This document shows, piece by piece, positions 8,211 to 15,260 of a stretch of 21,995 nt of DNA. Origin of the DNA: CAZWRK01 sp964635875 (GTDB taxonomy: Bacteria; Pseudomonadota; Gammaproteobacteria; Burkholderiales; Aquaspirillaceae); NCBI GenBank assembly GCA_964635875.1, contig CAZWRK010000065.1, positions 1-21,995 of the forward strand. The letters run 5' to 3'. A program made the position numbers and the translations under genes. Numbering within the stretch: the stretch's first letter is position 1; the number at the start of each line of letters is the position of its first letter. The notes beneath the pieces are model-generated. The model saw nothing but the letters and a program-made list of their open reading frames with translations. It did no database searches and had not been told where the DNA came from.

Positions 8211-9671
8211 CTAATTATTTAATGGTGCCTCTGAAGGTTCGTAGTAAAAATCTACATACCTTAACCGTGCATTATTAGTAATAGTGATCGCCGGCTGGAC
8301 TGTCCGAGTAACAACTCCATCGGCTACATCGAAACCGAAAATATTTTCCCCGTGCAAATTGAATTGAGAATTTCCGTAACCGAAATACGCTCCCTGTTTT
8401 CTTGCGCCTTTGTGATCGATATAATCGACATCTACCGACTGTCCGCTGCTTAATCCGTCCACCGTTTCAACAACGATGCCGCGGATCCTGACCTGCCGGC
8501 TGAAGAAGCGCGGATTAAAATCAAACTGGTAGCTATCGGATCCACTTCCGAGATCATTAATGTCGGAAATCAAGTATGGTATACCAGGATTTCCGCTTGC
8601 TCCATTTTCTATCAGCAGCAAACGTTTTTGGTACCAGGAGAAGATTGCCGAATACCCCTGAGAGCTGATTGCTGGAACATGTTTTACAAACACTCTCCTG
8701 GTTCCGGGGACAGGACTGCCATATCTCACTAAATTAGTGCCTTCAGCATAAAACATGCTGCCGTCCACCTGAGTAACCTGGCATTTATAAACAGGGCTCG
8801 AAAGTGGCCGGAGAGGCTTCACCTTCACGCCGTCAAAATATCCGAGGTAGTAATTAGTGAAGCAGAATAGAGTGCCGTCAAAAACATACAAAGCATTTAC
8901 CCTGGCATCCATGTCATACTCATCAAGCCAGCTATCCGAGTAACCGTTCCAGGTGTATATCTTTGCCTGGCCATGATAAGTGCTCGAAGCGTTCCAATAC
9001 GGCTCAGCTGCCATGTAGATCAAATTGTTGTAAACAGCCATGGCCGTAATGACCCATCCGGCCGGAAGATCAAACGCCTGAGTGGTTGCCGTGGTGCCGT
9101 CAAGTTTATGCAGATAATTCTGGTCCGCGATCCAAAGGATATTGTTATACACTACCATCGGATGCGGAGAAAAATTATTCAAACTCGACTTGCTTTTAGT
9201 TGTGGTCCAATAAGTTAGATCCTTCGTATTAAGATCCAAACTGCACTGAATAACATTCGATCGGCTGGTAAAATACCACTTGCTATTATATTGAACTACA
9301 TCGACAAACCCGCGGCCGTTATAGTCCTGCGTAGTGTCTTCAGATCCGTTTTGAGTAATGGTTCCATCATCAGCAACGTTGTAAAAATATCCGTCAGAAT
9401 TTCCGTTACTACCAAGTCCAACTACGATCGCGCCGAGCCCGGTGCTCGAAGGACCCATGCCCCAAGCAATAACTGGTTCATTTACATTCAATGTCGAACG
9501 TACCGTTTCGTTTTTGTGTGCAGTAATACCAAGTACGCCCGGAGTATTGAAGATGTTGATTCCGTAAGACTGACTCAAAAAACCACCGTCCGGATAATTC
9601 ACATAAGAATTACTGCCCCGGAGGAAGTCATGATAGTCTATTCTAAAATGTGGAAGACCTAAGTTTAACAT
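8211..9671 (-). CDS. Propeller-like tail or receptor-binding protein (486 aa)
   Basis: The sequence is all-beta in character and contains repeated short blades: a 'VVYNNILWIADQNYLHKLDG' unit, an 'AVYNNLIYMAAEPYW' unit and an 'ALYVFDGTLFCFTNYYLGYF' unit, plus 'KWYFTSRSNVIQCSLDLN'. This YNN-hydrophobic-WIA pattern, followed by LDG or IY..NG turns, is typical of beta-propeller proteins. A C-terminal sandwich-like part (about 380-480) follows. Such proteins in tail modules act as baseplate, tail-hub or receptor-binding components. It has no signal peptide. Neighbours are a holin-like gene upstream and a 133-aa tail protein downstream. The exact family is not identified; the fold is inferred from repeats. 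Confidence 0.55.
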   Translation of the reverse strand: MLNLGLPHFRIDYHDFLRGSNSYVNYPDGGFLSQSYGINIFNTPGVLGITAHKNETVRSTLNVNEPVIAWGMGPSSTGLGAIVVGLGSNGNSDGYFYNVADDGTITQNGSEDTTQDYNGRGFVDVVQYNSKWYFTSRSNVIQCSLDLNTKDLTYWTTTKSKSSLNNFSPHPMVVYNNILWIADQNYLHKLDGTTATTQAFDLPAGWVITAMAVYNNLIYMAAEPYWNASSTYHGQAKIYTWNGYSDSWLDEYDMDARVNALYVFDGTLFCFTNYYLGYFDGVKVKPLRPLSSPVYKCQVTQVDGSMFYAEGTNLVRYGSPVPGTRRVFVKHVPAISSQGYSAIFSWYQKRLLLIENGASGNPGIPYLISDINDLGSGSDSYQFDFNPRFFSRQVRIRGIVVETVDGLSSGQSVDVDYIDHKGARKQGAYFGYGNSQFNLHGENIFGFDVADGVVTRTVQPAITITNNARLRYVDFYYEPSEAPLNN

Positions 9672-9677
9672 GGCTTT

Positions 9678-9935
9678 TTATTTGAATTTAATGTGCTCGA
9701 TGGCCCAATTTATAAAAATATAGATCCCGGTGCCAACAACACCGAACAGCGCAGTCATGACGGTGAAACGGCCGGTAGTCGTTTGGATCCATCCTTCCAT
9801 AATTCGAACCCTTTTTTCGAGAGCTTCGTTTGTTTTTTCCTGGTTCCGGATATAGCTCCGCAGCGATTCGTGGTACGCTTCCATTTTTGCTTCGAGGGAT
9901 CCTATCTCCTTACCATGGTTATAGTCATCAGCCAT
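9678..9935 (-). CDS. Holin or XhlA-like membrane protein (85 aa)
   Basis: The first 50 residues form an amphipathic coiled coil (EIGSLEAKMEAYHESLRSYI, then EALEKRVRIMEGW). A single hydrophobic helix at about 57-79 (FTVMTALFGVVGTGIYIFINW) is followed by a short basic tail. This cytoplasmic coiled coil plus C-terminal membrane anchor is the layout of XhlA/haemolysin-type phage proteins that assist holins. Role in inner-membrane permeabilisation is inferred. No canonical endolysin is adjacent; the C1 peptidase or the 1534-aa protein are the only candidate cell-wall enzymes in the window. Leader is A-rich (AAAAACAAAA before the ATG), no SD. Confidence 0.55.
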   Translation of the reverse strand: MADDYNHGKEIGSLEAKMEAYHESLRSYIRNQEKTNEALEKRVRIMEGWIQTTTGRFTVMTALFGVVGTGIYIFINWAIEHIKFK

Positions 9936-9951
9936 TTTTGTTTTTAAAAAA

Positions 9952-11115
9952 TTAATTATAGAACTGTTGGTCTTGTTTGTATTTTTCGCTTTCCGGATTT
10001 AACTGCTTGGCGATTTCGAAATGCTTTTTTGATTCTTCTTTTTGGCCAAGGTACCACAACGCCCAATAGAGAATTTCGTGCGGAAGGTAGGTGTAGTACG
10101 GCCACCAGTTCATGTAGGCTACGGTTTCCGGTATCTGCAGCGCGGCGGCCGCGTAACATGCAGCGCGCTGATGGTCGCCTTTGTAATAATAATGCTCTGC
10201 CAGGCGCATGAATGGTTCGCGCCGACTGCTATCGGTAGCAAATGACCATAGGTAGGATTTAACAGCATCTTCTTCCTGGCCAAGCATTTTAAAACAGTCG
10301 CCAACAAAAATCATGGACTGAGCTTTTTCAGTCAGCCAGCGGTCCATTGAAATATGTTCGCTGAAGGCTTCAAGAGCTGAGTGCGGACGGTTGTTGTACA
10401 TCAACTCCCTGGCAAAATAATGGCAGTTCCGATCGTTATTCGGATTTTTATAACAGTCGTACGCCAGGCCCCGGAGATAGTTTGACCGATCGGTTGCCGG
10501 ATTCTGGTAATGTTCGAGTTTTATTACATCTTCGCCAAGCCACTGGTGCGTATGTTCAACATCTCCGTGAGTGAAAGTCAGGACTTCATGGATAACCCCG
10601 GTCCACTTCATGACTTTCCTGTTGTAGAATTTTGAATGAGCAAATTTAATTAATTCCTTTCCTGCAGCGTCGTGGCTGTAAACAAAATTGTAACTGAATT
10701 GAGTTACTCCTTCACCGATCAACCTGGTTATTTTTTCAAGATCCAATTTTGTATACATTTCGTCGCAGTCCGGCATGGCGATCATGTCATTCGATGCCAA
10801 AGAAGCGGCGTAGTTCCTGGCAGCGGCAAAATCAAAGATCCTGTCGCCGGCAGCGATCACCGCCGCTTCGTTTTCAAATACGAATTTTTTATTGATCGCT
10901 TCCGCTTCTTCTGTCGAAACTGTGATTAAGAATTTTTCTCCAACCGAAACCGCCCGGCAGCCAGCATCAGCGGCTACTTTCATAGTATCATCGCTGCTGC
11001 CAGTATCAAGCAAAACAACCTCGCCGCCCTGCTGCCGGAACTCTGTTAAAGAGGCCAGCAGCCGCGGCAAAGTTTTTGCTTCATTTCGTGCGATTAATAC
11101 TACGGAAAAATTCAT
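9952..11115 (-). CDS. GT2-family glycosyltransferase with helical-repeat C-terminus (387 aa)
   Basis: The N-terminal domain (about 1-200) is a GT-A family 2 glycosyltransferase: VVLIARNEAKTLPRLL start, DTGSSDD at 37-43 for nucleotide-sugar binding, the FDFAAARNYA motif at about 94-103, and the metal-binding DxD (MPDCDEMY, Asp116-x-Asp118). The C-terminal half has TPR-like pairs (FARELMYNNRPHSALEAFSE; AQSMIFVGDCFKMLGQEEDA; HYYYKGDHQRAACYAAAALQ; ALWYLGQKEESKKHFEIAKQ). This domain pair is known in bacteriocin- and protein-glycosylating enzymes of the SunS-like and TPR-GT2 type and in phage genomes. Substrate unknown. It sits between a lectin-like gene and a holin-like gene within the virion module, suggesting modification of a virion or host-surface component. 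No SD; it starts 1 nt after the stop of the lectin gene. Confidence 0.8.
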   Translation of the reverse strand: MNFSVVLIARNEAKTLPRLLASLTEFRQQGGEVVLLDTGSSDDTMKVAADAGCRAVSVGEKFLITVSTEEAEAINKKFVFENEAAVIAAGDRIFDFAAARNYAASLASNDMIAMPDCDEMYTKLDLEKITRLIGEGVTQFSYNFVYSHDAAGKELIKFAHSKFYNRKVMKWTGVIHEVLTFTHGDVEHTHQWLGEDVIKLEHYQNPATDRSNYLRGLAYDCYKNPNNDRNCHYFARELMYNNRPHSALEAFSEHISMDRWLTEKAQSMIFVGDCFKMLGQEEDAVKSYLWSFATDSSRREPFMRLAEHYYYKGDHQRAACYAAAALQIPETVAYMNWWPYYTYLPHEILYWALWYLGQKEESKKHFEIAKQLNPESEKYKQDQQFYN

Positions 11116-11116
11116 A

Positions 11117-11833
11117 TTAAGGAAGAATTAATTGAGGCTTTTTAGGGATTAAGAAACTCATGTCGGGAACGAATATCATCGGCTTCGGAATCCAGGCTTT
11201 TAGTTTTTCAGCAAAATGGAAACCGGCACCGGAAGCAACGCCGCCGCCTGGTGATCGAAGGCCGCCAATATCGGCATAGCAACGGATCCATTCATAGTAT
11301 CCGTTACTTCCATTACCTCCCCAATCGTGAGCCCAATACCAAGTATAAAGAGCAATATTGTCACTTAGAGCCTTGGTAACTGAATACTCAGGGCTTACGT
11401 CAGAGAGAGAATTAAATCGTTCTATAACGGCGTTGCTACCATCGATGGTGAAACGATATTCTTTCCACGCGTTAGTAGCGTCACCACTGTTCGCCCAACC
11501 AGACCCAAAGGTTCCACCAAGATCAATACGAACACCCTGTGAATAGTAGTTTTCATTCGCATAGGCAGAAAAATTAATAACATCATCTGAAAGTTTATAG
11601 AACCCGCACCACATGTCACCAGTGCCGCCAGCTAAAGCCCTGTATTCCAAAATGATCTTTTTGGGTTTGACAATATTGACTTTATTCTTCGTGTCAAAAT
11701 GCCATCCCGTGCTATAAGCCTGGCCTCCGCTTACAGTTAAACTTCCAGAGGTGAGGGTCCACTTAGAAGTATCAAGGGATCCTCCATCAAAATCTTCATT
11801 CAGTATTTGAGTTGGATGAACAATGTCAGCCAT
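11117..11833 (-). CDS. Concanavalin-like lectin tail protein (238 aa)
   Basis: The start ILNEDFDGGSLDTSKWTLTSG is the classic opening of concanavalin A-like/GH16-type jelly-roll domains. Strands such as KKIILEYRALAGGTGDMWCG and AWKEYRFTIDGSNAVIERF fit the same fold. The catalytic E-x-D-x-x-E signature of GH16 is not seen, so it is more likely a binding module than a hydrolase. After about residue 190 the domain ends and a Gly/Pro-rich tail follows, finishing in PKPMIFVPDMSFLIPKKPQL. It starts 1 nt after the stop of the collagen-like fibre gene. Inference: receptor or glycan binding next to the fibre. Confidence 0.6.
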   Translation of the reverse strand: MADIVHPTQILNEDFDGGSLDTSKWTLTSGSLTVSGGQAYSTGWHFDTKNKVNIVKPKKIILEYRALAGGTGDMWCGFYKLSDDVINFSAYANENYYSQGVRIDLGGTFGSGWANSGDATNAWKEYRFTIDGSNAVIERFNSLSDVSPEYSVTKALSDNIALYTWYWAHDWGGNGSNGYYEWIRCYADIGGLRSPGGGVASGAGFHFAEKLKAWIPKPMIFVPDMSFLIPKKPQLILP

Positions 11834-11834
11834 A

Positions 11835-13408
11835 TTAGTAGGTCAATTCTACTGCAAGCAATTTCGCATTTACCGTCAAGGTATCTGCGGCATCGGCAGC
11901 TTTACGATAAACCCGGAACTGGACCAATTTTCCGGCCGCCGGTGTACCGGCAATAGTTACGGCAGAAGTAGCAGCTGATACGCGTACCTGGTTTGCAGTC
12001 GAAGCGTTCGCATCAGTGACTTCCTGAGCAGTTCCAAAAGCCTGATCGACAGCATCGCCGTCGCCATAAGCTCTTGCAGCAATTCCCCAAACCGCAGCAT
12101 TAGTAGTTGTGTCATTGGCAAGCCAATGGAATTTTGCCGTAAAAGTTCCACCTCCGTAGTTCGAAGGCATCACCGCTGTCCATTCAGCATATTGCTGAGT
12201 GGAAGGATCAAAATCCAATGTCTGAATGTTTTGCTTGTTGGTTGCCATTTCCGTCTTTGCCGGAGAAGCACAACCGTTGGTCGTCGAAGGCCATCCACCA
12301 GCTCCGGAAAGAACCATGGTATTGGCAGCAGGACCAGTCGGCCCGGTTCCCCCGGTTGGGCCAGTAGGCCCCGTCGGTCCGGTGTAACCTGTGTAACCAG
12401 TCGGCCCGGTAACAGTTGAAGCTGCGCCCTGAGGACCGGTCGGCCCGGTCGGACCGGTGTAACCCGTCGGACCGGTAACAGTCGAAGCCGCGCCAGTCGG
12501 ACCGGTAGGACCAGTCGGACCAGTGGCACCAACAGCAGCGAGCAGCGACCATTTAGTAGTCCAGGACGCACCAACTCCCGGTTCAGTTGTTGCTCCGGAA
12601 GTGTGAGCTGAAGTACAAATGTAAGAAGATCCGTTGTCACTAACGGCATCGTTTACTGAATATGCGTGAGAAGTTTGCCATGCGCCTTGCCAGGAAGTCG
12701 AACCTCCGGCCGGACCGGTGGGACCGGTGGGACCGGTGTAACCCGTATATCCGGTCGGCCCGGTAACAGTCGAAGCTGCTCCCTGAGGACCGGTAGGACC
12801 GGTGTAACCGGTCGGACCAGTAACGGTAGATGCCGCGCCNNNNNNNNNNNNNNNNNNNNNNNNNNNNNNNNNNNNNNNNNNNNNNNNNNNNNNNNNNNNN
12901 NNNNNNNNNNNNNNNNNNNNNNNNNNNNNNNNNNNNNNNGAGGACCGGTAGGACCGGTGTAACCGGTCGGACCAGTAACGGTAGATGCCGCGCCTGTCGG
13001 ACCTGTCGGACCTGTTGGACCGGTGTAACCGGTCGGCCCGGTAACAGTCGAAGCTGCTCCCTGAGGACCGGTAGGACCGGTGTAACCGGTCGGACCAGTA
13101 ACGGTAGATGCCGCGCCGGTTGGACCGGTGTGGCCAGTGTAACCGGTTGGCCCGGTAGGACCCGTAGGACCAACATCGCCTTGAACTAAAAGATCCCAAT
13201 AAGTTTCCCAGGAGCCACCAACACCTGGCTCAGAGCCTGAAGCTGACGTGTGCTTTAAAATGCAGATATAAGCCGCTCCGGTCGAAGAATTAAATACGCC
13301 ATCTCCGGGGACGTAAGTTACCGAAGATCCACTCCATGCGCTGCGCCAAAATTTGATGCCGGCCAGAGAGAGCGTCGCGTTTCGTTTTGTCCATTGTCCA
13401 TTTCCCAT
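11835..13408 (-). CDS. Collagen-like tail fibre with two carbohydrate-binding-like modules (gap-broken)
   Basis: Order from the N-terminus: residues 21-74 form a module WRSAWSGSSVTYVPGDGV... ending WETYWDLL; then a Gly-x-y collagen block (GPTGYTGPTGPQGAAST repeated); a second copy of the module (WQGAWQTSHAYSVNDAV, encoded near 12538-12702); a second collagen block; and a beta-rich C-terminal domain containing WTAVMPSNYGGG, VWGIAARAYGDGDAVDQAF and TIAGTPAAGKLVQFRVYRKA. The modules have the W-x-G-x-W...Y...D-x-V...Y-x-C pattern of CBM5/12-like domains. The C-terminal domain is of a type common in metagenomic phage fibres. The 100-N block shifts the reading frame, so the span is not a clean ORF as assembled; collapsing one 55-nt copy and the N block gives 472 aa in one frame. 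Likely a trimeric host-recognition fibre. Confidence 0.75.
12327..12536 (-). repeat. Collagen-like coding repeats, distal block
   Basis: Degenerate tandem units encode Gly-Pro-Thr and Gly-Tyr-Thr triplets interrupted by GAASTVT. The DNA repeats short GGNCCG/GGACCGG-like words. This block lies between the second carbohydrate-binding-like module and the C-terminal domain of the fibre. Confidence 0.8.
12703..13180 (-). repeat. Collagen-like coding repeats, proximal block, containing the scaffold gap
   Basis: Tandem units of the type GAASTVTGPTGYTGPTGP(Q/T). An 89-nt copy at 12751-12839 is identical to 13029-13117. A 55-nt core occurs three times (12785-12839, 12940-12994, 13063-13117). Number of units in the real genome is uncertain because the gap lies within the array. 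Confidence 0.85.
12840..12939. other. Assembly gap (100 N) flanked by identical 55-nt copies
   Basis: Exactly 100 Ns. The 55 nt before (12785-12839) and after (12940-12994) are identical. This is a scaffolding placeholder in a repeat, not a measured length. Confidence 0.98.
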
Positions 13409-13428
13409 AAAATTTTTGTTTTTGTTAA

Positions 13429-14136
13429 TTATCTATAGCTCTGCCTGCGGGTCCCGATGCGGGGCCTGCGCTGGCCGGCTTTTACTGAATAAAGAGCGAT
13501 GACCTTTCCTTTTTCCCCGACATCATCTTTAACATTCGGATCTCCGTAGAGCCGCTTCTTCAGCTCGCGGTATTTATTCCACATTTCATGCGCTCCGCAA
13601 AAATCCATAGCGGCACCGATCGACATAGCCCTTCGAACAGGATTCATTAAGTTCGGTACGTCATACGGAGGAGTAATTGATAGATCTGCAAAATCTTCCT
13701 GAACCCAAATTTTCAAACCATTTACAACGTCTTCGGAAAAAGCCGGCCGAATCTGAATGTAGTCACCAAAAACTTCTACCGTAGGAGCTGAGGCATCATC
13801 TACTACGCGCGTAGTGTTTCCTTCAACGGTTGTTTGCCCGGCCACGTTCAACGGGATACACTCGACAAAATCTGAATTATTGGAAAGTCTGGCCTCGACT
13901 TTGTAGATCCGGAGAAGGTTGGAAGGGATCTCGTAATCGGTAACATCTTCCTGTCCGTCTATCCACATTATTTCACCCTGCATCTCCCACTCGCCGCCGA
14001 GCGGAACGATCCAGCTTAAAACTTCCCGGTACCAAAAATTGAGGTTGCGATCAACGTCGGTGTCCGGGTACTGAGTGGCGGTAATTTGAGGCCCTACGTT
14101 ATACCGCGCGTCAGTTCTTAATGCAACGATGTCCAT
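13429..14136 (-). CDS. Head-tail adaptor/connector-like protein (235 aa)
   Basis: A 235-aa protein with an N-terminal helix pair (TQYPDTDVDRNLNFWYREVL), a central beta region (ITDYEIP-like DVTDYEIPSNLLRIYKVEAR) and a C-terminal helical part (MNPVRRAMSIGAAMDFCGAH, then MWNKYRELKKRLYGDP) that ends in a basic Arg-rich tail. This pattern of helix, 'Y..P..F..I..V' sheet and helix with Y-x-x-x-L-x-x-Ly is typical of phage adaptor proteins that bind the portal ring. Its place after capsid and head proteins and before fibres agrees. No SD is seen. Exact family not certain; a general tail-completion protein is the alternative. Confidence 0.55.
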   Translation of the reverse strand: MDIVALRTDARYNVGPQITATQYPDTDVDRNLNFWYREVLSWIVPLGGEWEMQGEIMWIDGQEDVTDYEIPSNLLRIYKVEARLSNNSDFVECIPLNVAGQTTVEGNTTRVVDDASAPTVEVFGDYIQIRPAFSEDVVNGLKIWVQEDFADLSITPPYDVPNLMNPVRRAMSIGAAMDFCGAHEMWNKYRELKKRLYGDPNVKDDVGEKGKVIALYSVKAGQRRPRIGTRRQSYR

Positions 14137-14165
14137 AAATGTTTTAAAAATTTAATTTCAGGTGG

Positions 14166-14189
14166 CAGGCCCTGCAGCTGCAGGACCTG
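14166..14189 (-). other. GC-rich hairpin before the adaptor gene
   Basis: A 10-bp stem (14166-14175 with 14180-14189, one G-U pair, AGCT loop) lies between the stop of the 194-aa gene and the start of the adaptor gene; the core 14171-14184 is a perfect 14-nt palindrome. It is embedded in an outer TTCAGGT/ACCTGAA pair (14157-14163 with 14185-14191). Downstream on the transcript is A/U-rich but there is no immediate U-run. mRNA processing or stabilising element is likely; terminator is less likely. Confidence 0.5.
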
Positions 14190-14200
14190 AAGATCCAAAA

Positions 14201-14785
14201 TTAAATCGCGGCATCCTTCCGATAACCCGGATTGTTCACACTGTTCGGATTATTCATGTTGAAGGCATTATTGTTTAAAGCTGCGGTTTCCATGTTCATG
14301 GAGCGCATAAACAACTTAACCACGGTAACAGGAAGTTCCACCATTTCACCCTTCATGACCGTGAAGGGATAGCCATTAATGGTAGCGGTTCGAGTGGCAC
14401 CTTTAGTTTCACCCGGATCGAACGGAATATAAAATGGCATCTTTGCATCCATGGCCAGCTTCTTTTTTGTAGCCAAAGCCTTCTCACTAAGGTTCAGCTC
14501 GCTGGCATCCTGGATTCCCGGAATAGAAAAATCTTTCCCGGTCGTAGACGCGTTAATTTTATCCTGTTCCCCCGAACGCTTGGTTACGGGAGCTGGCTGT
14601 TCTTGCGAAGGAGCCTGTTGCTGCACCGGCGGCTGTTGCTGATCTACGACTTTCGCCGGAGGATCACCAGCACCGGGGTCTTCTTCATCCTGGATTTCAG
14701 GATCATGCTGCAGCGGATCTACTCCGTTATTCTGCATCATATCGAACTCTTCTTCCTGTCGTTGTGTTTGAGATTGATTATCCAT
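14201..14785 (-). CDS. Acidic structural protein, unknown function (194 aa)
   Basis: The first 90 residues are acidic and Gln/Pro-rich and look disordered (QQQPPVQQQAPSQEQPAP). The C-terminal half has a small folded part: KMPFYIPFDPGETKGATRTA, then INGYPFTVMKGEMVELPVTV, ending in an Asn-rich tail (NNNAFNMNNPNSVNNPGY). The 'G-x-P-x-x-V-x-K-G-x-x-V-x-V-P' pattern is seen in several small phage structural proteins near capsid genes. The start is set at the second ATG because AAGGA at 14791-14795 is well spaced for it; a weaker in-frame ATG lies 15 nt upstream. The leader is a near-copy of that of the scaffold gene. Function not known. Confidence 0.55.
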   Translation of the reverse strand: MDNQSQTQRQEEEFDMMQNNGVDPLQHDPEIQDEEDPGAGDPPAKVVDQQQPPVQQQAPSQEQPAPVTKRSGEQDKINASTTGKDFSIPGIQDASELNLSEKALATKKKLAMDAKMPFYIPFDPGETKGATRTATINGYPFTVMKGEMVELPVTVVKLFMRSMNMETAALNNNAFNMNNPNSVNNPGYRKDAAI

Positions 14786-14822
14786 AAATTTCCTTGTCAT
14801 TTTTTATAGAGCTTTTGTGCTC
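14781..14822 (-). repeat. Duplicated 42-nt leader, copy 1 (194-aa gene)
   Basis: Matches 16888-16929 at 38 of 42 positions by hand alignment. Contains a short inverted repeat GAGC-ACAAAA-GCTC (14809-14822), an upstream ATG, an AAGGA SD and the chosen start. Same arrangement as copy 2. Confidence 0.8.
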
Positions 14823-14838
14823 AATTAATTTTTTTTCT

Positions 14839-14872
14839 AAAGAAGGGGAGCTCAGGGGAACTCCCCTTCTTT
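14839..14872 (-). other. GC-rich 12-bp stem-loop after the small head-protein gene
   Basis: A perfect 12-bp stem (14839-14850 with 14861-14872, 10-nt loop) just after the stop of the 107-aa gene. The transcribed strand continues AGAAAAAAAA, so there is no U-tract there; the plus strand has TTCTTTTAT. More likely an RNA 3'-end stabiliser or processing hairpin than a minus-strand intrinsic terminator. Confidence 0.55.
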
Positions 14873-14880
14873 TATCTCAC

Positions 14881-15204
14881 TTAGGACAAGTGGATGATGA
14901 TGTAGTCGAAGGTCAAAGAACCCAAGTCTACAGCAGTCGAGCTGTCGTACATGTTGTTAATGTACACGCTGACCTCGTTTGCGGCGGTAACTTTCGCTCC
15001 GACCACGGCAGCTTTCGCTTCCATGGCGCGCGGATTTACCATCACAATGTCACCAACTTTAGCCCCGCTGATGGCAGCGGTTTCGATACCCTGCGCGGCA
15101 GCGGCGATCGAAGCGGCGTTCAGAACAAAAGTTCCGAATTCAACCCATGCGCCGGTTACGCCGTCGCGGATTTCGCCTTTTTTCGTAATGCTTGTAGCAG
15201 ACAT
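14881..15204 (-). CDS. Small head decoration-like protein (107 aa)
   Basis: A small beta-rich protein: TGAWVEFGTFVLNAASIAA, then GAKVGDIVMVNPRAMEAKAA, then VTAANEVSVYINNMYDSSTA. The GAxVGDxVxVNP...VxAxxxVxVxxxN pattern is a recurrent small protein placed next to N4-gp56-type and other capsid genes in environmental phages, thought to sit on the capsid surface. It lies 57 nt downstream of the major capsid gene with a hairpin in between. An AGGAAAG at some distance may serve as SD. Decoration role is inferred from position and fold. Confidence 0.6.
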   Translation of the reverse strand: MSATSITKKGEIRDGVTGAWVEFGTFVLNAASIAAAAQGIETAAISGAKVGDIVMVNPRAMEAKAAVVGAKVTAANEVSVYINNMYDSSTAVDLGSLTFDYIIIHLS

Positions 15205-15223
15205 TTTAAGTGATCTTTCCTAA

Positions 15224-15249
15224 GGGGCCAGAATCAAAATCCTGGCCCC
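15224..15249 (-). other. GC-rich 8-bp stem-loop after the capsid gene
   Basis: GGGGCCAG (15224-15231) pairs with CTGGCCCC (15242-15249), 10-nt loop. It lies directly after the capsid gene stop and before the small head-protein gene. There is no U-tract on the transcribed strand. A processing or partial attenuation site would help set a high capsid to decoration ratio, but this is inference. Confidence 0.55.
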
Positions 15250-15260
15250 GAATTTAATTA

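Noticed and set aside
12700..13180. CRISPR-like array
   Set aside because: The repeats are in-frame coding units of a collagen-like protein without unique spacers.
12170..13189. Several open frames in the collagen region on both strands
   Set aside because: The short GC-rich repeat leaves all frames open; only the Gly-x-y frame joins the N- and C-terminal domains.
14839..14872. Intrinsic terminator for the capsid operon
   Set aside because: The stem is perfect, but the transcribed strand has A-run and no U-run after it; listed as a stem-loop only.
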